From NCBI GenBank assembly GCA_964611385.1, contig CAZSXS010000039.1, positions 1-31,640 on the forward strand: DNA of 31,640 bases. Reading direction: 5' to 3'. The position numbers and the translations under genes were made by a program. This DNA comes from CAZSXS01 sp964611385 (GTDB lineage Bacteria; Bacillota; Clostridia; Lachnospirales; CAYPQA01). A model generated the notes under the pieces. That model had not been told where the DNA came from, searched no databases, and saw only the letters and a program-made list of their open reading frames with translations. Of the stretch, positions 17,197 through 25,157 are shown one piece after another (position 1 is the stretch's first letter; the number at the start of each line of letters is the position of its first letter).

Positions 17197-17961
17197 TAGT
17201 GGAGGGTTTGAATATTTAGTTTTCATGTTTGTCAACATAACAAGCATTTTTTGGGCATTTCCTTTAGCAGCCTGTAAGGACAGGAGTAGCTTGTCACAAA
17301 CATATTGAATCTCTTCCGTCTCTTCGGGTGTGTTTAAGAGCTTGATGATATCCACATTTTCATTTTTGGACAGTGCAGTCATCATACGAAGGATGGCCGT
17401 AAGGGAATAATTGGCGCACCTGAGGGTACGAATGATCTTTAGCTTCTGGAGATCAACATGGGTATAAATCCGATACCCGTTTTCTTTCTTCTTCGTACAG
17501 AGAAGTCCATTCATTTCCCAATTTCGAAGCATATCCATAGATATATCCAGCATTTTAGAAACTTCATTGCGCTTATAAGTATCCGTGTTTTCCACCCTCA
17601 GCCCTTGCAACAACTCCTGGGTAATTGCAAGGGCTTCATGGGCATAGCGAATTTCTTTTTCAACAGAAAGGATATATTCCTGGGTGAGGCAAAGAGCTGC
17701 ATCAAAATGACGGAGGGCTGCTTTCTTGACCGCCTTTAGTATCTTTTTTCGCAAGCCATTTTGCATCACCTCTATTTGAAGCGCTGTACGAGCAAGCTGA
17801 AACTGATCTAAGTGCAGATCGGTAAACACCCGATATCCATTTTCTTTCCGATCTGCCTTTGGAATAAGCAACAGGTCCTCATACAGACGTACGGTGTTTG
17901 GGTGAACGCCCATCCTTTTTGCGATTTCACTGGTAGTAAATGTCTTGCCTATTGTATTCAC
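17194..17961 (-). CDS. Regulator with two MerR-type DNA-binding domains
   Basis: The protein of 255 residues holds two MerR winged-helix domains in tandem. The first spans about residues 8-75 (FTTSEIAKRMGVHPNTVRLYED, then KENGYRVFTD at 39-48). The second spans about 128-195 (RNEVSKMLDISMDMLRNWE, then KENGYRIYTHVD at 159-170). A helical, coiled-coil-like stretch joins them and another closes the protein. Ordinary MerR proteins have one such domain and act as dimers, so this may act as an internal pseudo-dimer. The GTG start at 17961 overlaps the Nudix stop (GTGA), so it is translated with it. Next to an ABC exporter it is a likely regulator of that exporter. There is no obvious metal-binding cysteine set. 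Confidence 0.9.
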   Translation of the reverse strand: MNTIGKTFTTSEIAKRMGVHPNTVRLYEDLLLIPKADRKENGYRVFTDLHLDQFQLARTALQIEVMQNGLRKKILKAVKKAALRHFDAALCLTQEYILSVEKEIRYAHEALAITQELLQGLRVENTDTYKRNEVSKMLDISMDMLRNWEMNGLLCTKKKENGYRIYTHVDLQKLKIIRTLRCANYSLTAILRMMTALSKNENVDIIKLLNTPEETEEIQYVCDKLLLSLQAAKGNAQKMLVMLTNMKTKYSNPPL

Positions 17962-18494
17962 CCGTTCAGAATCTTAACCTTCAATACTGCTGCTATGGTC
18001 TTCCCGTCTTTGATTTCACCCTTCAGAATCATTTGCACCACTTCGTCCAAAGGATATTTATAAACCTCCAAAAACTCATCTTCGTCCAGATGTTGAGCAC
18101 CCTTATAAAGCCCTTTAGCCAGATACATGTGTATGACCTCCGTAAAAATGGCCACACTGGGACGAAACTCCCCAAGATAAATCAACTCTCCAGCCTTTAA
18201 GCCCACTTCTTCCTCCAGCTCCCGCCGAACCGCCTCGTCACGCTTTTCCTCAACCGAATCTAACTTGCCAGCGGGAATCTCCAGCATGGCTTCATTAAAT
18301 GCATAGCGAAATTGCTTGACCATATACACACAGTTGTCCTCCGTCAAAGGCACAACACAGACAGCACCCTTGTGCTCAACGATCTCTCGAGTAGATGTCT
18401 CCCCGTTCTGTAAACGTACCTCATCAACTCGTACGTTAATAACCCTTCCTTCAAAGATTCGTTTGGATTGGATCCTAGTTTCCTCTAAATTCAT
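17958..18494 (-). CDS. nudF: Nudix hydrolase, ADP-ribose pyrophosphatase type
   Basis: It probably splits ADP-ribose or a related nucleotide sugar into AMP and a sugar phosphate, in the cytoplasm with magnesium. The 178 residues contain the Nudix box from Gly76 (GKLDSVEEKRDEAVRRELEEEVGL). The box has one residue more between Gly and REL than the textbook spacing. The preceding IPAG and the following GEFRPSVAIFTEVIHMYLA are typical of the NudF group, where this region sets ADP-ribose specificity. An AAAGGAA site lies before the ATG. It is the first gene of a unit with the double-MerR protein and the ABC exporter, and four 14-bp repeats lie in its promoter region. The Nudix call is firm; the substrate is likely but unproven. 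Confidence 0.9.
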   Translation of the reverse strand: MNLEETRIQSKRIFEGRVINVRVDEVRLQNGETSTREIVEHKGAVCVVPLTEDNCVYMVKQFRYAFNEAMLEIPAGKLDSVEEKRDEAVRRELEEEVGLKAGELIYLGEFRPSVAIFTEVIHMYLAKGLYKGAQHLDEDEFLEVYKYPLDEVVQMILKGEIKDGKTIAAVLKVKILNG

Positions 18495-18515
18495 ATCTGT
18501 ATTCCTTTCTTTAAT

Positions 18516-18571
18516 GACCTTAAAATAATGATCTTAACATATTGATTTTAAAACATTGATCTTAAAATACT
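18516..18571. repeat. 14-bp imperfect tandem repeat, four units
   Basis: Units at 18516-18529, 18530-18543, 18544-18557 and 18558-18571 share GAtctTAAaAtatt with one to three changes each. They fill nearly the whole gap between the TPM-domain gene and the Nudix gene, exactly where the Nudix promoter should be. They could be binding sites for a regulator, or a simple AT-rich repeat. Confidence 0.75.
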
Positions 18572-18573
18572 TG

Positions 18574-20379
18574 CTAAAAACTTCTTCCCCCACCGCCGTG
18601 GCCGCCTCCACCTCCGCCGCTTTTACCGCTGCTGCTGCTTTTGGCTACCTTAGAAACATGCGAGCGGAGAAATACATCGCTGCGGTGGGTGATTTGTAAG
18701 CTTTCTCTGTCCAAAAACTCCGAAGCCGTCTTGGCTAAGCTGGGTGTGATGGAAGAAATTTTCCTTAAAATCAAAACGACTATACCCGCTATCCCGAAGG
18801 GAAGTAAGAAAATGATAAGTATCTTCACGATATTCGGGGACGAAGCCTTAGCAACTGAGCTGGATTGTATGATAAAGGCCTCCATGACCTGTTCGTACTT
18901 TCCAGAAGTGGCCAGCGGCGCTACAACGTCCAGCATGTCCTCAATGGAGCTTTGATAGAGGCTTATGGCCTTGCCGCAGGTGCTGATGTAGATTTTCCGG
19001 ATATCCATATTGATAACCAGAACCAGCCCAGAACGATCCTTTCCAACCCCAAAGCCGCTGTAATCATAAAAATTGTCGGCATAGGCCTTTTCTGTCATTC
19101 CATTGGCGTTATTGCTTGTTACCATGGCCAGATCCATGTCATAGTTCTTCATAAAGGCCAAGGCCTTCTCACGCAATCCGACCTCCGCAGCATCATCCAG
19201 CAGATTTGCAAAATCATAGACCTTCTGATTGGTATCAATGTCTCCCCAAAGGCTGATATAAGGCTCACTTTGAAGGGATTCCGCTGAAGAACGCCCAAAG
19301 GTTTCAAATATGGTGTATCCAAAGAAAGCCATCAAAAATGACAGCACAAGGGTCAGTCCAAAATAGAGCCAGGTTTTTTCGGGGGAAAGCGGGATGGATC
19401 CGGCTAGCTTGCCAGTTTGTCCGTTCATGGCAAAGGAGTAATTCTTTTTCTTATAGCGGGTATTCAGCACCCAAACCGGTAGCAAACATAATTTGATCTC
19501 GGTATTCTTGGGCCTGATGTTAGAGTCATTTACGGTTACGCTTGCATAGCCGCCGATATCGTTTCGTAAGCACGATTCAAAGGTTGTCTTGACGCGCTTG
19601 CCTGCCCTGGGCTCCAATTGATTTTTGTCTTCGTCCGGTCTTTGCGCCAGATAGCCGGACAGATACCCAAAACGAAACGGGGACATGAACTTCATCTCAT
19701 ACGGCTCTATACTATCCATTACGGCGTTTTCCATTTCCTTGGAGCCGTCTACGGGAATATTATGAAAGCGAGCCTTGCCGCTGCGCCTGACATCATAATA
19801 ATCTGTTTTCGTATAATGATAGCGGCTGTCGGACCAGGTTTGAATTTTGAGTCCTGTTGCTGCCATATCGCCACTCACATCATAGTCATACAAGAAAAAG
19901 GGGACGTAGACACCTGTAATTTTGTCTACATTTTGAAACTTGGTATAATCACCAGGCACTAGTGGTCGTCCTTTACACAGCTTTAAAAAGGCATTGACGG
20001 CATCCTGCTTTGTCTTTGAGAATCCGATTATACTTTCCGGCCGGAATTCTCCGGACAAGCGTTCGGGAAAAATCGAACGATCCCCACAATAGATACAGAA
20101 GGACGCAGCGGTTGTAGGCTGAGCTAGGATTTCGCCTCCGCAACGTGGACAAGAATAAACCATCATGGCTTCATCTTCAACACGGCTTTCACCGGGAAGC
20201 TTTTCTTTCGAGCGGCTTTCCTTGGGTTTTGAAGAGGGTTCCGGCTTTGTTTCGGTGGGCTCTTTGTACTCTCCGACTTCACAAGCATAGTGGCAATGCT
20301 CGCAACTCAACTTTTGCGTCGTGGCATCATGAGTTAAGGTTGCTCCGCAATTGGGGCATACATAAGTTAAAACATTCAT
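18574..20379 (-). CDS. Membrane protein with two zinc ribbons and a TPM domain
   Basis: The 601-residue protein has an unusual order of parts. Two four-cysteine zinc ribbons come first (Cys8, 11, 26, 29 and Cys77, 80, 95, 98), separated by a Lys/Glu/Pro/Ser-rich linker. A soluble region of about 220 residues follows (VYVPFFLYDYDVSGD, LLPVWVLNTRYKKKNYSFAMNGQTGKL), then a membrane helix at about 337-358 and a TPM (YgcG-like) domain at about 386-505 with YDYSGFGVGKDRSGLVLVINM. A second membrane helix lies at about 517-538, and the tail is Ser/Gly-rich and ends GGGGGGHGGGGRSF. The TPM part probably faces outward, with both ends inside. TPM proteins are linked to membrane protein quality control in plastids and are poorly understood in bacteria. 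It has its own promoter (20406-20434). Confidence 0.85.
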   Translation of the reverse strand: MNVLTYVCPNCGATLTHDATTQKLSCEHCHYACEVGEYKEPTETKPEPSSKPKESRSKEKLPGESRVEDEAMMVYSCPRCGGEILAQPTTAASFCIYCGDRSIFPERLSGEFRPESIIGFSKTKQDAVNAFLKLCKGRPLVPGDYTKFQNVDKITGVYVPFFLYDYDVSGDMAATGLKIQTWSDSRYHYTKTDYYDVRRSGKARFHNIPVDGSKEMENAVMDSIEPYEMKFMSPFRFGYLSGYLAQRPDEDKNQLEPRAGKRVKTTFESCLRNDIGGYASVTVNDSNIRPKNTEIKLCLLPVWVLNTRYKKKNYSFAMNGQTGKLAGSIPLSPEKTWLYFGLTLVLSFLMAFFGYTIFETFGRSSAESLQSEPYISLWGDIDTNQKVYDFANLLDDAAEVGLREKALAFMKNYDMDLAMVTSNNANGMTEKAYADNFYDYSGFGVGKDRSGLVLVINMDIRKIYISTCGKAISLYQSSIEDMLDVVAPLATSGKYEQVMEAFIIQSSSVAKASSPNIVKILIIFLLPFGIAGIVVLILRKISSITPSLAKTASEFLDRESLQITHRSDVFLRSHVSKVAKSSSSGKSGGGGGGHGGGGRSF

Positions 20380-20405
20380 GGTAAAGCCCTCCTTGTTTTT
20401 ACTTG

Positions 20406-20434
20406 ATTATGAACGAAGTCAGGCTTTGTGTCAA
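20406..20434 (-). promoter_or_regulatory. Promoter of the zinc-ribbon/TPM gene
   Basis: On the minus strand TTGACA (20434-20429), a 17-base spacer and CATAAT (20411-20406) match the consensus closely. An AAGGAGGG ribosome binding site lies just before the ATG. The promoter diverges from that of padR. Confidence 0.8.
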
Positions 20435-20483
20435 TGAGTTTTAAAAGCTAGCAATGACAAGCAATTTCGACTGCCAATAGCTC

Positions 20484-20530
20484 TTGACATATGTAGACAA
20501 TCTATGTATAATAATAGATAGATTATCTAT
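20484..20530 (+). promoter_or_regulatory. padR promoter with overlapping operator dyads
   Basis: TTGACA (20484-20489), a 17-base spacer and TATAAT (20507-20512) are a perfect consensus. ACATATGT (20488-20495) overlaps the -35 end and fits the ATGT/ACAT elements of PadR operators. A second dyad, ATAGATA-GAT-TATCTAT (20514-20530), covers the transcription start. Together they suggest autorepression by the PadR protein. Confidence 0.8.
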
Positions 20531-20546
20531 ATAAGGAGGAAGAACA

Positions 20547-20897
20547 ATGGCAACAGAAAAAAATCCTCTATCTGGTAATACCACCATGCTGATCCTTAAA
20601 TTATTGGAAGCCAAGGACATGTATGGGTACCAGATTATAGAGGAGCTAGCCCAAAAATCGGATGATGCCTTTCACTTGAAAACAGGTACGCTTTATCCTA
20701 TTTTACACAGTCTTGAGAATGACGGTATGGTTAGCTCCTATGACGAAAGTACCGACAAGGCTCGAGTCAGACGCTATTATCATCTTACCAGCAAAGGGAA
20801 GGGCATGCTGTCGGCAAAACAATCCGAGTGGACTTCCTACTCCAAGGCAGTCAATCGAATTATGGAAGGGGGCTTGTGCTATGCAGTCGCCCGATAA
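20547..20897 (+). CDS. PadR-family transcriptional regulator
   Basis: The small winged-helix repressor of 116 residues has the typical pattern TTMLILKLLEAKDMYGYQIIEEL, the LKTGTLYPILHSLENDGMV recognition part and RRYYHLTSKGKGML. AAGGAGG stands before the ATG. It overlaps the next gene, a SEDS-type membrane protein, by 17 bases, so both are made together and the SEDS protein is the likely target of its control. PadR proteins paired with envelope genes often sense membrane-active compounds, but the signal here is unknown. Confidence 0.93.
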   Translation: MATEKNPLSGNTTMLILKLLEAKDMYGYQIIEELAQKSDDAFHLKTGTLYPILHSLENDGMVSSYDESTDKARVRRYYHLTSKGKGMLSAKQSEWTSYSKAVNRIMEGGLCYAVAR

Positions 20898-22275
20898 AAT
20901 CAAAGCCTATGTACAGGAAATCTGCCAAGAGATTCGCTGGAAGAAGGCGCATCCCCGAATTGCCCAAGAGATGGAAGATCATGTGACAGACCAAAGGGAT
21001 GCCTATCTAGCCCAGGGAATGGATCTGGATATGGCAACCGAAAAGGCCATTGCTGATACCGGTGAGGCGGCTGTGATCGGCACTCAGCTTGACCGTACCC
21101 ACCGCCCCAAGCCCCAGTGGACGATGCTGGCGCTTACGGGTTTACTGATGGTGGCTGGAGTGTTGATTCAACTGCTTTTGCTGAGCCAGGGGGCAAGCAG
21201 CAGAACAATGAGCTTGACAGATATAGTGATGACCATGGCGGTTCCGGGAACAAGCTGTTTACTGATCGCTTATTTTACGGATTTTACGCTGCTGGGCAAA
21301 TACCCAAGAACCTTTTATTTTTGCACAGTTCTGATCTCTTTTCTTTTGCTGATCCTTGCTCCAGAGGTAAACGGGCGGAAGATGTTTTTCGTGGTTCCCT
21401 CCTTTTCCTCGGCAAACCTTGCTTTGCTGTATCCCCTGGTCTTTTCCGGAATCTTATATACTGCACGAAATAAAGGTTATGGTGGGCTTATTCTTTGCGG
21501 CTTTGCCTTAGTCCCTCTGGCTTTCCTATGTTTGACTATATCAATAGTATCCTTCCTGCTCCTTGTGACTTGCAGTATTTTTCTTTTATGCCTTGCCATC
21601 TGGAAAAATTGGTTCGGCATCAAGCGGGTTTATGGTTTTTTGCTTCTGTTCGTTCCAATCGGGATCTTGGCTTTCGTGTTGGACATGCAACTAAATGTAC
21701 TCGGGTCCGCGCGATTTAGAGTTGCCCTCAATCCCTCCATAGAACCAAACGGTATGGGTTATATGGCAAGTGTAACAAGAGCTTTACTGAAAAGCGCAAG
21801 GTTCTTTGGCCCCGGCGAAATGCCTCAAGAATATGTCGGGGTGGGGCAAACGATCTTTCCCCTACCCAGTGTGGATACAGATTGCACGCTGACTTACATT
21901 ATTTTTACTTATGGCTGGCTTGTCTTTTTTATTCTTATGGGGATACTGTTTTTCTTTATCTTTAAAGGGTTTCAACTTTGTTTGCGGCAGAAAAGCGGAC
22001 TGGGGTTGTTTGTTTCGGCGGCGGTCTTGTCGATCTTTAGCGCTCAGGCTTTTGGATATGTGATCTATAATTTAGGCTTACAGTTTTTGACGCCTCTTTC
22101 TTTACCGCTTCTTTCCTATGGCAAAGGGGCTATGCTGATCAACATGGGCTTGATTGGGTTTATGCTGTCCGTCTTTCGTACCGGGGATCTTGTCTATGAC
22201 CGTAGAGTCAGTGCGGCTGAAAAGAGATTCTTTGTTTGGGATAAGGGTAAGTTGACGATTTATTTTAAGACTTGA
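20881..22275 (+). CDS. SEDS (FtsW/RodA-like) membrane protein with N-terminal prefix domain
   Basis: The start at 20881 is chosen because the cytoplasmic domain then begins MQSPDKIKAYVQEI; the frame is open further upstream but only through padR. Residues 1-75 form a soluble helical domain (EICQEIRWKKAHPRIAQEMEDHV) of the permease-prefix type seen beside PadR genes. From about residue 80 there are about ten hydrophobic segments. The C-terminal half resembles SEDS glycosyltransferases: an acidic loop PLPSVDTDCTLTYIIFTYGW (Asp332/Asp334 near the family's essential Asp) and YNLGLQFLTPLSLPLLSYGKGAMLINM, like the family's PVTGIPLPFISYGG. SEDS proteins polymerise lipid II with a class B PBP; none is encoded here. 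The function may be a stress-induced wall polymerase, but this is inference. Confidence 0.82.
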   Translation: MQSPDKIKAYVQEICQEIRWKKAHPRIAQEMEDHVTDQRDAYLAQGMDLDMATEKAIADTGEAAVIGTQLDRTHRPKPQWTMLALTGLLMVAGVLIQLLLLSQGASSRTMSLTDIVMTMAVPGTSCLLIAYFTDFTLLGKYPRTFYFCTVLISFLLLILAPEVNGRKMFFVVPSFSSANLALLYPLVFSGILYTARNKGYGGLILCGFALVPLAFLCLTISIVSFLLLVTCSIFLLCLAIWKNWFGIKRVYGFLLLFVPIGILAFVLDMQLNVLGSARFRVALNPSIEPNGMGYMASVTRALLKSARFFGPGEMPQEYVGVGQTIFPLPSVDTDCTLTYIIFTYGWLVFFILMGILFFFIFKGFQLCLRQKSGLGLFVSAAVLSIFSAQAFGYVIYNLGLQFLTPLSLPLLSYGKGAMLINMGLIGFMLSVFRTGDLVYDRRVSAAEKRFFVWDKGKLTIYFKT

Positions 22276-22312
22276 GGTAGGGACTTGGATAAATGCTGCT
22301 AGACCGAAAAAT

Positions 22313-22352
22313 AAAAATGCTCATCAGAGTAAAAAATCTGATGAGCATTTTT
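22313..22352. terminator. Bidirectional Rho-independent terminator
   Basis: A 16-bp perfect inverted repeat (22313-22328 and 22337-22352) with an 8-base loop has A- and T-tract ends. It lies between the SEDS gene (+) and the flavoprotein gene (-). Confidence 0.92.
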
Positions 22353-22445
22353 TATTATAGAGAGTCCAAAAGGGAGTAATGTGTTTGATTTCATCTCAAC
22401 ACCTTGTAAAAAACTGAATTGGTTTTAACCCCTCCTGCATTTCAT

Positions 22446-24431
22446 TTACTTGATTCCCATCCTTTTGTTGTAGTCATTCCAAACCGTCTCAAACCAGCTG
22501 TCCGCTTTGGGAATAGGTCGTACTTTTTCAAAGTAGGATGAAAAGTCTGCTTTTTTTGGATTTTCCCAGTTCCCCTTCGTAAGCAGTACTTCATTCAAGC
22601 GAAGATTTTGCGTTGATTCTACATCACATCCATTACATCCACCATCTCTATCACACCCACCATCTCTATCATATCCATCACCTCTACCATCAGCGTCTAC
22701 TTGTTCTTGGCTCCTACTCTCCCTGACCAGCCCTGATCCTCGAGTTCCGATTTCCTCCGCCGATTTGATCATAGCGGAGAGGACGGCTAATTGTGTGCTG
22801 AGGATATCGTAGTTCTTATAAAGATGGGGCAACTCCTCTTTTTCTTTGATGCGAACCCTAGAGAAAAATTCTTGGTGCAGCTCCAACAATTCCGCTCGAA
22901 TTTCCTTCATCATTCGGATATCTCGTATGTAAGCCCCATAACTGCTCATCAGCTTCTGGGTTCTTATACGGGTTTCTATGAGATTGGAAGTATCCGCTAG
23001 CCTAATCTGCGGGAGGACTTGCTGGGGCGCTTTTTGAAGTTGTGCGTTTTGTCGAAATAAATCTTGCTGCTCCAAGCCCTGGTCTGCACGATCCTTCGCC
23101 GCAATGTGTTCCGCTGCGCGCATGGAACCAACTTGAGTGGAGTTTAAGGCGCTGCCGCCGGGACGATATACACCGAAGGTTCCGGCCGCTTCCCCAACCA
23201 CGTAAAGGCCTCGGATACTGCTTTCCCAGTTCAGATCCACCGCAATGCCACCGTTACAATGCTGGGCACAGACGGCCACTTCCAAGGGCTCCGTATACAG
23301 ATCAATTCCATGAGCTTTGTACAGCTCAATGGCTTTTTTGTTCATATGATGAAGCCGTTCAATAGGAGTGCCGAACAGGGCCTTTGAGTTTTTCAGATAG
23401 CCGTAGGCTTCGTCACTCAGCCCTTCAAAGCCCTTTTCCAAACCCATGGGGTTTTTGCGAAAGTCCATGTAGACTCGGTTTCCCTTCGCAATTTCTTCAT
23501 GCACCAGAAGATCAATGCGAGAGGAGCTGTTGATTTTTTGGGAGTCAAAGGGCCATTGGTAGCCTTTTAAAAATACCTGATCCAAGGCCTTTACAGGCTC
23601 CGGATAAAATTCCGTCAGAAATTCCCTTTCTATTCCATTTTTGTCCACAGAGATATACCGAGGTAGTACCTGCTGATAGGTTCCTGAAACATTCCAGCGA
23701 AATCGGATACTAGCAAGCCCGTACTGCCATTCTTGGAGATTGACAGCCAAGGCACCCGCTTCTAAGGCCAGACCGGTAGCGCCCGTTTGGCTCTCCGGGT
23801 AAACCGAGTTGTAGTACACCCCCGCTGGGCCTCCTGTGGCCAGAATAAGATTCTTGCAATAGAAGCTGTGATATTGATAATTCTCCGTGGATATGGCTAC
23901 CAGGCCTTGAATCCTCCGAGTTGTGTCGGATTCCTCTGCAAGCAACAGCTTGATCACCTGGTATCCATCCAGGATGGGGATGTTCTTTGCCTTCACAGAT
24001 TTTTCTAGGGCCTCCGTCATAAGCTTGGAGGTCAAAGGGCCACAGGAGGTGGCTCTTTGCCTTGGGTCGTGATCCGTCTTGTAGCCTACATACTCTCCGT
24101 ACAGATTCGTAGGAAAGGGAACCCCCAGATTGGCCAGCTTCATAAAGCATTTAACGCTGCAAGCTGCTTCAACTAAGGCAGTATCCCCATGAACACTGCC
24201 GCCCGAGAATAGTGTTTCAGCCATTTGAGCCACACTGTCGCTACCGTCGCTGGCTAAGGAGAGCTTGTAGTACGTCTGCTTGTCGCTTCCTGTATTTCTG
24301 GAGGTGCCCATGTTGATTCCCTCCGTAAGTAGGGCAATGTTTCTCTGCCCTAGATCATAGAGCCAGTCTGCCGCATTAAAGCCTGCGCAGCCGCTTCCAA
24401 TGATCAGCGTGTCATAGCTTGTTTTGCACAT
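22446..24431 (-). CDS. FAD-dependent oxidoreductase, fumarate reductase/succinate dehydrogenase flavoprotein type
   Basis: The 661-residue soluble protein starts with a Rossmann FAD motif (TLIIGSGCAGFNAADWL, residues 9-25). It carries the family segments NLILATGGPAGVYYNS, HCNGGIAVDLNWESSIRGLYVVGEAAGTF and YRPGGSALNSTQVGSMRAAEHIA. The C-terminal helical domain is present, but it is interrupted at about residues 580-603 by an Asp/Gly/Arg-rich insert coded by a tandem repeat. There is no signal peptide, heme or iron-sulfur partner. It is the last gene of an operon with a TIM-barrel isomerase-like protein and an SDR dehydrogenase, with 6 bases to the SDR gene. That suggests oxidation or reduction of a sugar- or polyol-derived compound, not respiration of succinate. 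The substrate is unknown. Confidence 0.87.
   Translation of the reverse strand: MCKTSYDTLIIGSGCAGFNAADWLYDLGQRNIALLTEGINMGTSRNTGSDKQTYYKLSLASDGSDSVAQMAETLFSGGSVHGDTALVEAACSVKCFMKLANLGVPFPTNLYGEYVGYKTDHDPRQRATSCGPLTSKLMTEALEKSVKAKNIPILDGYQVIKLLLAEESDTTRRIQGLVAISTENYQYHSFYCKNLILATGGPAGVYYNSVYPESQTGATGLALEAGALAVNLQEWQYGLASIRFRWNVSGTYQQVLPRYISVDKNGIEREFLTEFYPEPVKALDQVFLKGYQWPFDSQKINSSSRIDLLVHEEIAKGNRVYMDFRKNPMGLEKGFEGLSDEAYGYLKNSKALFGTPIERLHHMNKKAIELYKAHGIDLYTEPLEVAVCAQHCNGGIAVDLNWESSIRGLYVVGEAAGTFGVYRPGGSALNSTQVGSMRAAEHIAAKDRADQGLEQQDLFRQNAQLQKAPQQVLPQIRLADTSNLIETRIRTQKLMSSYGAYIRDIRMMKEIRAELLELHQEFFSRVRIKEKEELPHLYKNYDILSTQLAVLSAMIKSAEEIGTRGSGLVRESRSQEQVDADGRGDGYDRDGGCDRDGGCNGCDVESTQNLRLNEVLLTKGNWENPKKADFSSYFEKVRPIPKADSWFETVWNDYNKRMGIK
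22623..22694. repeat. Degenerate 18-bp tandem repeat inside the flavoprotein gene
   Basis: About four in-frame units of 18 bases occur; the two clearest are 22641-22658 and 22659-22676. On the minus strand they code six-residue units like GCDRDG. The repeat length keeps the frame, so gain or loss of units would alter only the loop length. Confidence 0.8.
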
Positions 24432-24437
24432 CTTCCC

Positions 24438-25157
24438 TCACAGCCTCCTTAAATGAAAACCCCCGTCTGCATTCAAAATCTGCCCGGTGGAGAAATCAAG
24501 GAGCCCGCTACAGCAAGCCAGAACACAATTAGCCACATCTTGGGGCTGACCGAAACGCTGAATGGGAGTAATGCCCTCGTCAATGAGCTTTTCGTACTTT
24601 TCTTTTACCCCAGCCGTCATATCCGTCATAATAATACCAGGACGCACTTCAAAGACTCCGATCCTGTGTTCCGCAAGCCTATGGGCAAAAAGCTGGGTGA
24701 TCATGGAAATGCCCGCCTTGGATACACAGTATTCTCCGCGCCCGGTGCTGCTGGTGTAGCTGGAAATGGAAGCGATATTGATGATTTTACAGCCTTCTCC
24801 TCCTTGCTTGATCATTTGGTTGGCAAAGAGCTGGCACATAAAAAAGGTGCCCTTCAAGTTAATATCTGTCAAGCGGTCAAAGCTTTCTTCCGTAGTTTCA
24901 AGGATATCTAAGCGAATTTCCGGCGCAACCCCGGCATTATTGACAAGAACATCTACCCTACCAAATTCATCCAAAACCTGACTCAGTAAATTCTGCCTGT
25001 CTTTCTTAAAGGAAATATTACACTTCACATAATGGGATACGCCTTCCATCTGCTCCTTGGTAGCTGAATAGACCACAGTATACCCTTCGTTTTCTAGGTT
25101 TTTTGCAATGGCATATCCAATCCCTCTTGAGGAGCCTGTGACAACAGCAACCTTCAT
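24438..25157 (-). CDS. Short-chain dehydrogenase/reductase
   Basis: This NAD(P)-dependent oxidoreductase is of classical SDR type, 239 residues. It shows TGSSRGIG (7-14), NNAG (73-76), Asn100 in DINLKG, a serine in the ASISS segment, and the catalytic pair Tyr143/Lys147 in YCVSK, then RPGII and the C-terminal GQILNADGGFHL. The start overlaps the stop of the upstream TIM-barrel gene by 4 bases. It probably interconverts an alcohol and a ketone in the pathway of this operon, for example on a sugar or cyclitol; FabG-like specificity cannot be excluded from sequence alone. Confidence 0.93.
   Translation of the reverse strand: MKVAVVTGSSRGIGYAIAKNLENEGYTVVYSATKEQMEGVSHYVKCNISFKKDRQNLLSQVLDEFGRVDVLVNNAGVAPEIRLDILETTEESFDRLTDINLKGTFFMCQLFANQMIKQGGEGCKIINIASISSYTSSTGRGEYCVSKAGISMITQLFAHRLAEHRIGVFEVRPGIIMTDMTAGVKEKYEKLIDEGITPIQRFGQPQDVANCVLACCSGLLDFSTGQILNADGGFHLRRL

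Noticed and set aside
20713..20880. N-terminal extension of the SEDS protein
   Set aside because: The frame is open, but it runs through padR. The coherent prefix domain starts at the ATG at 20881.
23710..24150. 146-residue frame on the minus strand within the flavoprotein gene
   Set aside because: Same strand but a different frame from a clearly conserved enzyme; no domain is visible.
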